Assembly: GCF_030852425.1 (NCBI RefSeq)
Contig: NZ_NSDM01000007.1
Location: 310,001-374,000 of the forward strand
Direction: 5' to 3'
DNA: 64,000 bases
From: Saccharothrix longispora
Lineage (GTDB): Bacteria; Actinomycetota; Actinomycetes; Mycobacteriales; Pseudonocardiaceae
Shown: piece by piece, positions 35,479 through 44,805 of the stretch
Layout of the letters: the number at the start of each line of letters is the position of its first letter
How positions within the stretch are numbered: the stretch's first letter is position 1
Notes under the pieces: model-generated
What the model saw: the letters and a program-made list of their open reading frames with translations, nothing else
What the model was told of the DNA's origin: nothing
Databases searched by the model: none
Made by a program: the position numbers and the translations under genes

Positions 35479-38454
35479 TCAGCCTTCCTTGACGCCCAGC
35501 GGCGGGCCGGCGGGGCGGGAGGCGGCGCGGCGGGCCGTGCGGCGACGGGTGGTCACCGCCGGGGCCGCCGCCTCCTGGGCCGCCGCCTCCTGGGCGTGCC
35601 CGTTGCGGGACTGGTCGGCGGCCTGGGCGGGCTGCTCCGACTGCGTCGGGGCGGGCGCCTGGGTCGGTTCCCCGACCGGGGTGGCGACGGGCTCCTGGGT
35701 CGCCCGGGGCGGCTCGGGGGCCTGCGCCGGCTGCTCGGCACCGGTCTGGTCGGCACCGGTCTGGTCGGCACCGGTCTGGTCGGCACCCGCCTGCTCGGCA
35801 CCGGTCCGCTCGGCCTGCGGCTGCTCGGGCTCGGCGGCCTGGGCTTCGGGCCGGGCGGACGTCGGCCGGCCCGTCACCGGGGCCGTCGGCTCGGACGCGG
35901 CCGGTTCCGCCCCGGCCTGCTGGGCCGGGTCGGTCGACGGGGCCTGGTCGCCGGTCGCGGTGGGGGCCGACTGGTCGACCGGGGTGTCCTCCGGACCGTG
36001 CTTGATCACGGCGCCGGCGTCCCGACGGGCGCGGCGGCGCTGGCGGCGGTCGCGCTTGGCGGGTTCCGGCGCGGCCTCCTCCTCGACCACCGCGGCCGCG
36101 GCCACGGGCTCGGTCGACGCGGGGGGCTCGGCGATCGCATCGGGCTCCTCGGCGGGCTCGACGGTCTGCTCGGCCACCGGCTCGGGGGCCTCGACCGCCT
36201 TGGCGCGACGCGACTTGCGGCCACCGCCCTGCTGCTGCTGTTGCTGCTGGGCCTGGCCACCGCCGTTGCCGCCGCCGTTGCCGTGCGCGTGCACCGGCTC
36301 GGTGGACACGACCACGCCACGCCCGCGGCAGTGCTCGCAGGTCGTCGAGAACGCCTCCAGCAGGCCCGTGCCGACCCGCTTGCGGGTCATCTGCACGAGG
36401 CCCAGCGACGTCACCTCGGCCACCTGGTGGCGGGTGCGGTCGCGGCCGAGGCACTCGGTCAGCCGGCGCAGCACCAGGTCGCGGTTCGACTCCAGCACCA
36501 TGTCGATGAAGTCGATGACGATGATGCCGCCGATGTCGCGCAGCCGGAGCTGGCGGACGATCTCCTCCGCCGCCTCCAGGTTGTTGCGCGTCACCGTCTC
36601 TTCCAGGTTTCCGCCCGATCCGGTGAACTTGCCGGTGTTGACGTCGATGACCGTCATCGCCTCGGTGCGGTCGATGACCAGGTAGCCGCCCGAGGGCAGC
36701 CACACCTTGCGGTCCAGCGCCTTGAGCAGCTGCTCGTCGATGCGGTACTCCACGAACGCGTCGCTGTTGCCCACGTGCCGCCGCAACCTCTCCTGGAGGT
36801 CGGGGGCCACGTGCCGGACGTAGCCGTCGATGGTCTCCCAGGCGTCGGCGCCCTGGACCACGAGCGACGCGAAGTCCTCGGTGAACAGGTCGCGCACGAC
36901 CTTGACCAGCAGGTCCGGCTCTTCGTAGAGCAGCTGCGGCGCCTGGGCCTTCGGCGTGCCCGCCTTGTCCTTGATGACCTGCCACTGCGCCTGGAGGCGG
37001 GTGACGTCGCGGCCCAGCTCCTCCTCGGCGATGCCCTCGGAGGCGGTGCGGATGATGACGCCCGCGTCCTCGGGGACGACCCGCTTGAGGATGTCCTTGA
37101 GGCGCTTGCGCTCGTTGTCGGGCAGCTTGCGGCTGATGCCCGTCGCACCGCCGCCCGGCACGTACACCAGGAAGCGACCGGGCAGGCTGATCTGCGTGGT
37201 CAGGCGGGCGCCCTTGTGGCCGACGGGGTCCTTGGTGACCTGCACCAGGACGCTGTCGCCGCTCGACAGGGCCTGCTCGATCTTGCGGGCCTTGCCCTCC
37301 AGGCCGGCCGCGTCCCAGTCGACCTCGCCTGCGTAGAGCACCGCGTTGCGGCCGCGACCGATGTCGATGAACGCCGCCTCCATCGAGGGCAGCACGTTCT
37401 GCACGCGGCCGAGGTAGACGTTGCCGACCAGCGAACCCGAGCCGGAGGAGGTGACGAAGTGCTCGACCAGGACGCCGTCCTCCAGCACACCGATCTGGGT
37501 GCGGTCACCGCGCTCGCGGACCACCATCGTGCGCTCGACCGCCTCGCGGCGGGCCAGGAACTCGGCCTCGGACAGCACCGGGGCGCGGCGGCGGCCGGCC
37601 TCGCGGCCGTCACGGCGGCGCTGGCGCTTGGCCTCCAGCCGGGTGGAGCCGCGGACGCTGCGCACCTCGTTCTGCGCGGCCTCCGAGTCGGCCTTGTCGT
37701 CGCGGGCGTCGCGGCTGACCTCGCGGACGTGCACGACCGTGTTCGGCGGGTCGTCCTCGTTCGGGGCGGCCTCGTCGTCGGCGCCGGCCTTGCGGCGACG
37801 GCGGCGACGGCGGCGACGGCTGGTGCCGCCGTCCTCGTCGGCGGAGGCGTCGTCCGCGGCTTCGGTGTCCGCTTCGGCCTCGGCGGGCTCGTCGGCCTGG
37901 TCCTCGTCGGCGCCGACCTCGTCACCCACACCCTTGCCGCGGCCGCGACCACGCCGGCCACGACGGCGGCGGCGGCGGCCCTCGCCCTCGTCACCGGCGT
38001 CGTCGGACGCGTCGCGCTCGTCGGCGTCGTGGTCCTCGTCGTCGTCCTCGTGCTGGTCGTCGTCGTCCCGGCTCACCGGGGTCTCGACCACGACCGGCGT
38101 CGGCGGCAGGAACACCGCGGACGGCGGCGCGAACAGCGGCGCCAGCGGCGCCACGTCGCGGGCGACAGGAGCCGGCGCCTCGGTCTGCTCGTCGACCTCG
38201 CCGGTGACGATGTCGTCCCAGCTCAGCAGACTTTCCGCGACCTTGAGCGCGAGGTCTCGGCTCACGCTCGACTGCGCGCTGCGCACTGATTCGCCGAGGT
38301 CGGCGAGCGCAGCCACGACGTCCTTGCTGCTCGCGCCGAGCAGCTTGGCCAGCGCGTGCACCCGCAGCTTGGCGGGGAGGTCGCCCAGATCCGGGTGTCC
38401 GGGTGTGGCGTTACCCCCGCCGGCGGAGCCGGCGGGCTTTTCCGTGTTCGACAA
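35479..38454 (-). CDS. rne: Ribonuclease E/G family endoribonuclease
   Basis: A 991-residue RNase E of the actinobacterial layout, with the catalytic core between two disordered arms. The N-terminal arm (about 1-300) has acidic stretches and Arg-rich blocks. The core has an S1 domain (LVGNVYLGRVQNVLPSMEAAF), DNase-I-like catalytic aspartates D604 (VIDVNTGK) and D648/D651, and the Zn-link CEHC (706-709). The C-terminal arm contains a Gln run and five 15-base coding repeats. Start is the TTG at 38454 with GGAGGAG five bases upstream; the open frame continues upstream but has shadow composition. It initiates mRNA decay and rRNA processing. Confidence 0.94.
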   Translation of the reverse strand: MSNTEKPAGSAGGGNATPGHPDLGDLPAKLRVHALAKLLGASSKDVVAALADLGESVRSAQSSVSRDLALKVAESLLSWDDIVTGEVDEQTEAPAPVARDVAPLAPLFAPPSAVFLPPTPVVVETPVSRDDDDQHEDDDEDHDADERDASDDAGDEGEGRRRRRRGRRGRGRGKGVGDEVGADEDQADEPAEAEADTEAADDASADEDGGTSRRRRRRRRRKAGADDEAAPNEDDPPNTVVHVREVSRDARDDKADSEAAQNEVRSVRGSTRLEAKRQRRRDGREAGRRRAPVLSEAEFLARREAVERTMVVRERGDRTQIGVLEDGVLVEHFVTSSGSGSLVGNVYLGRVQNVLPSMEAAFIDIGRGRNAVLYAGEVDWDAAGLEGKARKIEQALSSGDSVLVQVTKDPVGHKGARLTTQISLPGRFLVYVPGGGATGISRKLPDNERKRLKDILKRVVPEDAGVIIRTASEGIAEEELGRDVTRLQAQWQVIKDKAGTPKAQAPQLLYEEPDLLVKVVRDLFTEDFASLVVQGADAWETIDGYVRHVAPDLQERLRRHVGNSDAFVEYRIDEQLLKALDRKVWLPSGGYLVIDRTEAMTVIDVNTGKFTGSGGNLEETVTRNNLEAAEEIVRQLRLRDIGGIIVIDFIDMVLESNRDLVLRRLTECLGRDRTRHQVAEVTSLGLVQMTRKRVGTGLLEAFSTTCEHCRGRGVVVSTEPVHAHGNGGGNGGGQAQQQQQQQGGGRKSRRAKAVEAPEPVAEQTVEPAEEPDAIAEPPASTEPVAAAAVVEEEAAPEPAKRDRRQRRRARRDAGAVIKHGPEDTPVDQSAPTATGDQAPSTDPAQQAGAEPAASEPTAPVTGRPTSARPEAQAAEPEQPQAERTGAEQAGADQTGADQTGADQTGAEQPAQAPEPPRATQEPVATPVGEPTQAPAPTQSEQPAQAADQSRNGHAQEAAAQEAAAPAVTTRRRTARRAASRPAGPPLGVKEG
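35736..35810. repeat. Tandem 15-bp repeats inside rne
   Basis: Five units of CGGCACCGGTCTGGT-type sequence, three identical and two degenerate. They encode repeated A-D-Q-T-G pentapeptides in the disordered C-terminal arm. The unit is a multiple of three, so copy number can change without breaking the frame. Confidence 0.85.
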
Positions 38455-38595
38455 TGCAGCTCCTCCGCCCCCGGGCGCGTCCCAACCGACGCGGCCGCGC
38501 AGGGGCCTCTCTTGTCCACTCACCGCCGCGGCTGGCGGCGGGAATCCTTGCCTCGCGCTGTGGCGCCCGCCCGTGGGGCGTGCGGCACAGCAGGT

Positions 38596-38625
38596 CCTAT
38601 AACTCCTCCTCGACGACGCCGTCAG
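38596..38625 (-). promoter_or_regulatory. rne promoter
   Basis: Minus-strand CTGACG (38620-38625) and TATAGG (38596-38601) with an 18-base spacer. Transcription would start near 38590, leaving an untranslated leader of about 135 bases before the TTG start. RNase E mRNAs are often autoregulated through such leaders; that is inference here. The promoter lies in the 190-base gap after the DUF2344 gene. Confidence 0.6.
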
Positions 38626-38644
38626 CGCCGCTCCGGCCGTCCGG

Positions 38645-39415
38645 TCAGACCTCCGCCGCCCTGTCAAGGGCAAGCGGGTCGACCAGGCCGCCTTCGTCGT
38701 CGAGCCGCCCCTGCGCCATCCGGGTCGCCTTCGCGGGCACCGGCGGAACCAGGTCGGCGACGACTCGGAGCGCGCTCAGCACGTCGTCGGGTCTCACGGT
38801 AGGGGTTGTCTGCCGTACGACCGTCATGAGTATCCCACACGGTTGTGACAAATCCCCGGCATCGTGTCCCGCATCGCTCGAATGCACGTCCACCTGGGCC
38901 GACACGACGGCCGGCCGCACGTCGAGCACCTTCTTGCCGTCCTTGGTCAACCGCTCGACCTCGACGGACTCCGCGGCCATCAGCGCGGAGACCGCTTCGG
39001 TCAGGTCTTCGGGCGACACGCCGGGCAGTTCCAGCCGCCACGCGCTGGCCTCGATCCGCTCGGGCAGCGTGCCGCCGCTCGACTGGACCACCTCCAGCAC
39101 GTCGAGGCCGGGCGGCAGCACGGCGTCCAGCGCGACGCGCAGGGCCTCCGGGTCGACCCGGTCCACGACCTGGACCTCGACGTACTCGGCCTCGCTCGCC
39201 ACACCGGTCGGCGCCGCGCCCACCCATGACACCTTCGGGTGAGGACTGAAGCCCTGGGAGTAGGCCATCGGGACGCCCGCCCGGCGCAGGGCGCGCTCGA
39301 ACGTGCGTGCGATGTCGCGGTGTGACGTGAACCGCAACCGTCCGCGCTTGGCGTAGCGCAGCCGGAGCTTCTGCACCGGTGCGGCCGACGGGTTGGGCTG
39401 CTGCTGGCGGCTCAG
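38645..39415 (-). CDS. TIGR03936-family (DUF2344) radical-SAM-associated protein
   Basis: About 256 residues of the DUF2344 family, which normally accompanies or is fused to the TIGR03960 radical-SAM protein. KLRLRYAKRGRLRFTSHRDIARTFERAL and YSQGFSPHPK are diagnostic. The start is unclear: the best ribosome site, GGGGAG, lies five bases before a CTG at 39415, just before the conserved region, while GTG and ATG starts further upstream add an unlike leader. The function of the pair is unknown, though tRNA or rRNA modification has been suggested. Its usual neighbour is now 1.7 kb away behind an inserted protease. Confidence 0.85.
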   Translation of the reverse strand: MSRQQQPNPSAAPVQKLRLRYAKRGRLRFTSHRDIARTFERALRRAGVPMAYSQGFSPHPKVSWVGAAPTGVASEAEYVEVQVVDRVDPEALRVALDAVLPPGLDVLEVVQSSGGTLPERIEASAWRLELPGVSPEDLTEAVSALMAAESVEVERLTKDGKKVLDVRPAVVSAQVDVHSSDAGHDAGDLSQPCGILMTVVRQTTPTVRPDDVLSALRVVADLVPPVPAKATRMAQGRLDDEGGLVDPLALDRAAEV

Positions 39416-39624
39416 TGCTGCTCCCCTGGTTACCCGGGTGGTCCCCGATGGGGTGAGCACCCCAACGGTCCACGCTCCTACTCCAGGAGGACGGTACCGT
39501 GGACGTGCTCGGCACCGTTGCGCTTGTCTGCTCCCGTTCACCTGGTTACCGTCCGGTCGGCAGCAGTGAGTAGTGACGGATCGCCGTCGTGGCGACCGGC
39601 CCGGTCCAGCCCTGGAGGTCCCCC

Positions 39625-41103
39625 GTGCCTCTGCTCCGCCGCGTCCGAGCGGTCGCGGTCACGTCGGTGCTGCTCGCGACGGGCTGCTTCGCGGCCACCG
39701 CGGGCGCCTCGGCCGAACCCGAGGCCCCGCCGACCACGCCGGGGTGCGTGCAGCCGGGACCGACGCTGCGCTACCTCGTGGTGTTCGAGCGTGGCACCAG
39801 CGAGCCGCTGGCGAACGCCAGCGTGGCGGGCGCGTGCGGCACCACGACGGGCTACTACCCGCAGATCGCGGTCGCGGTCGCGGTCTCGGCCGATCCCGGT
39901 TTCACCCGCCGGATGGGCGTGGAGCGCACCTACAGCGCCCAGCAGGACGGCCTGTCCAGGCGCACGGGCGCGCCGGCGCGCAAGACGAAGGACGACGAGC
40001 TGGGCGGAACGCGCCGGACCGCGGGCGCGGTGGACCGCACCGCCGAGCAGTGGGACATGGACCTCATCCGGGCCGCCGAGGCGCACGCGGTGAGCACCGG
40101 CAGCCGCGACGTGGTGGTCGGCGTCCTCGACTCGGGCATCGACCCGGCGCACCCCGACCTGGTGGGCGCGCTCGACCCCGAGCTGTCGGCGGGCTGCACG
40201 ACCGGTGTGGCCGACCCGGCGCAGGCGGCGTGGTCGCCGACGACGTCGGCGCACGGCACGCACGTGGCGGGCACCATCGCGGCGGCCGACGACGGCCTGG
40301 GCACCACGGGCGTCGCCCCGGGTGTGCGGATCGCCTCGGTGAAGGTCGTGGACGACGCCGGGTTCATCTACCCCGAGTACGCGGTGTGCGGGTTCATGTG
40401 GGCCGCGGAACGGGGCATGACCATCACGAACAACAGCTACTTCATCGACCCGTGGGTGTTCACCTGCCAGAACAAGGTGGGCCAGTCCGTCGTGTACGAG
40501 GCGGTGCGCCGGGCGGTGGAGTACGCGACCGCGCGCGGCGTGCTGACGGTGGCGGCGGCGGGCAACGGGGCGGTCGACCTGACCAAGCCGGGCCTGGACG
40601 CGCTGAGCCCGACCAACGCGGCGCCCGAGGACGTGAAGCCGCAGCCGGTGGACAACACGTGCCTGGTGCTGCCCGCACAGCTGCGCAACGTCGTGGCGGT
40701 GTCGTCGATCGGTTCGGAGAAGGTGAAGGCCGGGTACAGCTCCTACGGGCTGGGCGCGGTCGACGTGACGGCGCCCGGCGGCGACCGGAAGCAGGTGCCG
40801 GACGACGCGCAGAACGGCTGCGTGCTCTCGACCGTGCCGTCGGGGTACGACTACTCGTGCGGCACGTCGATGGCCGCGCCGCACGTGGCCGGGGTGGCGG
40901 CGCTGCTGGCGTCCACGCACCCGGAGGCGGGGGCGCCGGAGCTGTCGCGGATGCTCAACGCGCAGGCCGAGACGCTGCCGTGCCCCGCCGACTACGACCT
41001 CAACGGCACGGGCGTGCAGGACGCGTTCTGCACGGGGTACTCGGAGTACAACGGCTTCTACGGCCACGGCGTGGTCGACGCGCTGGCCGCGGTGCGGGAG
41101 TGA
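39625..41103 (+). CDS. Secreted subtilisin-like (S8) serine protease
   Basis: A 492-residue exported protease. The signal peptide (1-30) contains LLATGC, a poor lipobox, and ends ASA, so either lipidation at C21 or SPase I cleavage is possible. A propeptide-like region (about 45-145) precedes the catalytic domain. The triad is D169 (VLDSGID), H210 (HGTHVAG) and S415 (GTSMAAPH), with AAAGNG nearby. Several Cys suggest disulfides. The GTG at 39625 has GGAGG six bases before it. It is inserted, in opposite orientation, between two genes that normally adjoin. Confidence 0.92.
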   Translation: MPLLRRVRAVAVTSVLLATGCFAATAGASAEPEAPPTTPGCVQPGPTLRYLVVFERGTSEPLANASVAGACGTTTGYYPQIAVAVAVSADPGFTRRMGVERTYSAQQDGLSRRTGAPARKTKDDELGGTRRTAGAVDRTAEQWDMDLIRAAEAHAVSTGSRDVVVGVLDSGIDPAHPDLVGALDPELSAGCTTGVADPAQAAWSPTTSAHGTHVAGTIAAADDGLGTTGVAPGVRIASVKVVDDAGFIYPEYAVCGFMWAAERGMTITNNSYFIDPWVFTCQNKVGQSVVYEAVRRAVEYATARGVLTVAAAGNGAVDLTKPGLDALSPTNAAPEDVKPQPVDNTCLVLPAQLRNVVAVSSIGSEKVKAGYSSYGLGAVDVTAPGGDRKQVPDDAQNGCVLSTVPSGYDYSCGTSMAAPHVAGVAALLASTHPEAGAPELSRMLNAQAETLPCPADYDLNGTGVQDAFCTGYSEYNGFYGHGVVDALAAVRE

Positions 41104-41167
41104 TCCCGCACCGGTCGGCGAAACGGGTGTGACGAACATCACCCACCGGGGTGGGTCCCCGGCGGGG

Positions 41168-43132
41168 TCAGGGCTTGGTCAGCGCCGGGTTGCGCACCGG
41201 TGAGCCCTTGCCCACCGGCGAGATCGGCAGCAGCGTCCGCCCGGTCGGCCCGACCTCGATGTCCGTGCCCATCGCGGGGCACACACCGCAGTCGAAGCAC
41301 GGCGTCCAGCGGCAGTCGTCCTGCTCCCGCTCGTCCAGCGCGTCCTGCCAGTCGGCCCAGAGCCACTCCTTGTCGAGCCCCGAGTCGAGGTGGTCCCAGG
41401 GCAGGACCTCCAGCTCCTCGCGCTCACGGGTGGTGAACCAGGCCAGGTCCACGCCCAGCGGCTCCAGCTCGGTCGCGGCGGCGTTCACCCAGCGGTCGTA
41501 GGAGAAGTGCTCGGACCAGCCGTCGAAGCGGCCGCCCTCGCGCCACACCCGCTCGATGACGAGGCCGATGCGCCGGTCGCCGCGCGACAGCAGTCCTTCG
41601 ATCAGGGACGGCTTGCCGTCGTGGTAGCGCATGCCGATGTTGCGGCCCAGCGAGCGGTCGGAGTTGACCGCGTCGCGCAGCTTGCGCAGCCGGTCGTCCA
41701 CGGTCTCCGGGTCGCACTGCGCGGCCCACTGGAACGGGGTGTGCGGCTTGGGCACGAACCCGCCGATGGAGATGGTGCAGCGGACGTCCTTGCGGCCCGA
41801 CACCTCGCGGCCGGCGCGGATGACGTTCTTGGCCATCTCCGCGATCTGGAGCACGTCGTCGTCGGTCTCGGTGGGCAGGCCGCACATGAAGTACAGCTTC
41901 ACCTGCCGCCAGCCCGCGCCGAACGCCGCGCTGACGGTGCGGATCAGGTCCTCCTCCGACACCATCTTGTTGATGACGCGGCGGATGCGCTCGCTGCCGC
42001 CCTCGGGCGCGAACGTGAGGCCCGAGCGGCGGCCGTTGCGGGACAGCTCGTTGGCCAGGTCGATGTTGAACGCGTCCACCCGGGTCGACGGCAGCGACAG
42101 GCTCGTGTTGGTGCCCTCGTAGCGGTCGGCGAGGCCCTTGGTGACCTCGGCGATCTCGGAGTGGTCGGCGCTGGACAGCGACAGCAGGCCGACCTCCTCG
42201 AACCCGGTGGCCTCCAGGCCGCGCTGCACCATGGCGCCGATGCCCTCGATGGAGCGCTCGCGCACCGGGCGGGTGATCATGCCCGCCTGGCAGAACCGGC
42301 AGCCGCGCGTGCAGCCGCGGAAGATCTCGACGCTCATCCGCTCGTGGACGCTCTCCGCGAGCGGCACCAGCGGCTGCTTCGGGTACGGCCACGCGTCGAG
42401 GTCCATCGTGGTCCGCTTGAACACCCGGTAGGGCACGCGCTCGCGGTTGGGCACGACCCGCTGGATGCGCCCGTCGGGCAGGTACTCGACGTCGTAGAAC
42501 CGCGGCACGTACACGCCACCGGTCTCGGCGAGCCTGGTCAGGACCTCGTCGCGGCCGCCGGGGCAGCCCTCGGCCTTCCAGCGGCGGACGATGTCGGTGA
42601 TCTCCAGGACGGCTTCCTCGCCGTCGCCCAGCACCGCCGCGTCGACGAACGCCGAGATCGGTTCCGGGTTGAACGCCGCGTGACCACCGGCCACCACGAT
42701 CGGGTGAGCCTCGGTGCGGTCGGCGGCGTGGACCGGGATGCCGGCCAGGTCGAGCGCGTTGAGCATGTTCGTGTAGCCGAGCTCGGTGGCGAAGCTGACG
42801 CCGAACAGGTCGAACGCGCCGACGGGCCGGTGGCCGTCCACGGTGAACTGCGGCACGCCATGCTCGCGCATGAGCGCTTCCAGGTCGGGCCACACGGCGT
42901 AGGTCCGCTCGGCCAGCACGTCCGGCTGCTCGTTGAGGACCTCGTACAGGATCATGACGCCCTGGTTGGGCAGCCCGACCTCGTAGGCGTCCGGGTACAT
43001 CAGGGCCCACCGCACGGCGGCGGCGTCCCAGTCCTTGACGGTCGCGTTGAGCTCCCCGCCGACGTACTGCACCGGCTTGGACACCCTCGGCAGGAGGGGT
43101 TCCAGGGCGGGGAAGACCGACTCGACACTCAC
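41168..43132 (-). CDS. TIGR03960-family B12-binding radical SAM protein
   Basis: A 654-residue radical-SAM protein with an N-terminal cobalamin-binding-like region (VGLPNQGVMILYEVLN, then VAGGHAAFNPEPIS) and the cluster motif C274-x3-C278-x2-C281 in CTRGCRFCQAG. A C-terminal Cys cluster (CRWTPCFDCGVC) could hold a second cluster. The reaction is unknown. Its partner, the DUF2344 protein, lies downstream beyond the inserted protease. The start is the ATG at 43132. Confidence 0.92.
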   Translation of the reverse strand: MSVESVFPALEPLLPRVSKPVQYVGGELNATVKDWDAAAVRWALMYPDAYEVGLPNQGVMILYEVLNEQPDVLAERTYAVWPDLEALMREHGVPQFTVDGHRPVGAFDLFGVSFATELGYTNMLNALDLAGIPVHAADRTEAHPIVVAGGHAAFNPEPISAFVDAAVLGDGEEAVLEITDIVRRWKAEGCPGGRDEVLTRLAETGGVYVPRFYDVEYLPDGRIQRVVPNRERVPYRVFKRTTMDLDAWPYPKQPLVPLAESVHERMSVEIFRGCTRGCRFCQAGMITRPVRERSIEGIGAMVQRGLEATGFEEVGLLSLSSADHSEIAEVTKGLADRYEGTNTSLSLPSTRVDAFNIDLANELSRNGRRSGLTFAPEGGSERIRRVINKMVSEEDLIRTVSAAFGAGWRQVKLYFMCGLPTETDDDVLQIAEMAKNVIRAGREVSGRKDVRCTISIGGFVPKPHTPFQWAAQCDPETVDDRLRKLRDAVNSDRSLGRNIGMRYHDGKPSLIEGLLSRGDRRIGLVIERVWREGGRFDGWSEHFSYDRWVNAAATELEPLGVDLAWFTTREREELEVLPWDHLDSGLDKEWLWADWQDALDEREQDDCRWTPCFDCGVCPAMGTDIEVGPTGRTLLPISPVGKGSPVRNPALTKP

Positions 43133-43183
43133 GCGCCCCAGGGTAACGGCACCGCCGGCGGCGCTCCGAACAGCGGGTGCGCC

Positions 43184-44020
43184 TCAGGTCAGCAGCAGCC
43201 TGCCGAGCCGCCGCGACGCGACGGCCACCCCGACGACGGCCATCACCGCGAAGTAGGCGACGTGCCCGAGGTCGGCCCAGGCGACGTTCCCGGTGGTCAG
43301 GCCCCTGGTCAGCTCGATCGCGTGGTACAGCGGGGTGCACCGCACGACCGCCTGCAACCAGCCCGGGTACACCGACAGCGGGTAGAACGTGGTCGAGAAC
43401 AGGAACAGCGGCAGCACGGCCAGCTGCACCAGGTCGAAGTCGTGCCACGAACGCATGAACGTGGCCGCGGCCATGCCGACCGCCGCGAACGCCACCGCGA
43501 CCAGCAGGCACACCGGCAGCGCCAGCAGCGCCCACGGCGAGTCGACCAGGCCGAACGACAGCATCACCACGAGGAACCCGCCCGAGTACAGGCCGCCGCG
43601 GATCAGGCACCACGTGGCCTCGCCCAGCGCGATGTCGACCGGTCCCATCGGGGTGGCCAGCACCGCGTCGTAGACCTTCGCGTACTTGAACTTGAAGAAC
43701 AGGTTGAACGTCGCGTCGAACACCGCGCCGTTCATCGCCGAGGCGGCGAGCAGGGCGGGCGCGACGAACGCGGCGTAGCCGATCGGCCCGTCCGGCCCCT
43801 GGACGGTCCCGACGAGCCGCCCGAAGCCGAAGCCGAGGGAGAGCAGGAAGAACAGCGGCTCGAAGAACCCGGACACCACGGCGAGCCAGGCACGCCGGTT
43901 GACCACGTAGGCGCGTTCGACCAGGGCGTGCGCGCGGCCCGCGTACAGGCCGGGCGGGACCAGCCGGAACAGCAGGCCGCGGGTCGTCCCCGACGCGGCG
44001 CGGTCGAGGGTGCGGGTCAT
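43184..44020 (-). CDS. ABC-2 type transporter permease, second subunit
   Basis: A 278-residue permease with about six membrane helices and the NodJ/DrrB-like signature near PLYHAIELTRGL. The ATG at 44020 overlaps the stop of the preceding permease gene. It differs clearly from that permease (longer N-terminus, FKFKYAKVYDAVLATPMGPVD), so the exporter is probably a heterodimer. The substrate is unknown; drug or polysaccharide export fits the family. Confidence 0.88.
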   Translation of the reverse strand: MTRTLDRAASGTTRGLLFRLVPPGLYAGRAHALVERAYVVNRRAWLAVVSGFFEPLFFLLSLGFGFGRLVGTVQGPDGPIGYAAFVAPALLAASAMNGAVFDATFNLFFKFKYAKVYDAVLATPMGPVDIALGEATWCLIRGGLYSGGFLVVMLSFGLVDSPWALLALPVCLLVAVAFAAVGMAAATFMRSWHDFDLVQLAVLPLFLFSTTFYPLSVYPGWLQAVVRCTPLYHAIELTRGLTTGNVAWADLGHVAYFAVMAVVGVAVASRRLGRLLLT

Positions 44021-44805
44021 CGGGTCAGCCTCCGGTGGAAGTGGCGGCGACCCAGCACGACGCCCACGGCCACCATCGCGGCCAGGTAGGCGACGTGGCC
44101 GAGGGCGGGGAGCACGCCGAGGGTGCCGAACGCGGCGCCGCGGGCCAGCTCGATGCCGTGCCACACGGGGGTGAGCCAGGCCAGCGGGTGCAGCCAGGCG
44201 GGTAGTTGGTCGAGCGGGAAGAACGCGCCGGTGAACAGGGTCATCGGCATCAGCAGGAACCGGTAGAGCGAGTTGAACGCGTCCGGCTTCCGCCTGGTGG
44301 CGGTGAAGGCGATCACGGGCGCGCTGAACGCCATGCCGGCGAGCACCGCGAACGGCAACGCCCACAGCGCGGCGGGGGTGGTGACGGCGCCCAGGGCGGT
44401 GGCGACGGCCAGGAACACCAGCGTGCTCGCGGTCAGCCGCAGCGCGTTCCACAGCAGCCGCCCGTGCAGGACCTGCGCGGGCGTGATGGGGGTGGCGACG
44501 ATCCCGACGTAGGTCTGCTGCCACTTGAACGCCGAGAACACCGCCCACGTCGACTCGAACATCGCGTTCTGCACGGCGGTGAGCACCAGCAGCGCCGGGG
44601 CCAGGAACACCACGTACGGGTGACCGCCGGTCGCCGGCCCGGCCTGCACCTGCGAGCCGAAGCCGAGGCCCATGGCCAGCAGCATCAGCACCGGCTGGAG
44701 GAAGTTGGAGATCACCGTGGCGCGCCAGTTGCGGCGGTACCACACCCAGTGGCCCTCCACGGTGAGGAAGGCGGCCCGCAGCGGGCCGGTCACGTGCCCG
44801 GCCAT
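44017..44805 (-). CDS. ABC-2 type transporter permease, first subunit
   Basis: A 262-residue permease with about six helices; FKWQQTYVGIVATPITPAQV and TPVWHGIELARG are the family's conserved loops. Its ATG at 44805 overlaps the ATPase stop, so all three exporter genes are translationally coupled. The longer open frame upstream is the complement of the ATPase region. Confidence 0.88.
   Translation of the reverse strand: MAGHVTGPLRAAFLTVEGHWVWYRRNWRATVISNFLQPVLMLLAMGLGFGSQVQAGPATGGHPYVVFLAPALLVLTAVQNAMFESTWAVFSAFKWQQTYVGIVATPITPAQVLHGRLLWNALRLTASTLVFLAVATALGAVTTPAALWALPFAVLAGMAFSAPVIAFTATRRKPDAFNSLYRFLLMPMTLFTGAFFPLDQLPAWLHPLAWLTPVWHGIELARGAAFGTLGVLPALGHVAYLAAMVAVGVVLGRRHFHRRLTR

Noticed and set aside
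35736-35810. Short direct repeats as a possible CRISPR array
   Set aside because: Units are contiguous 15-mers with no spacers and lie in frame within rne.
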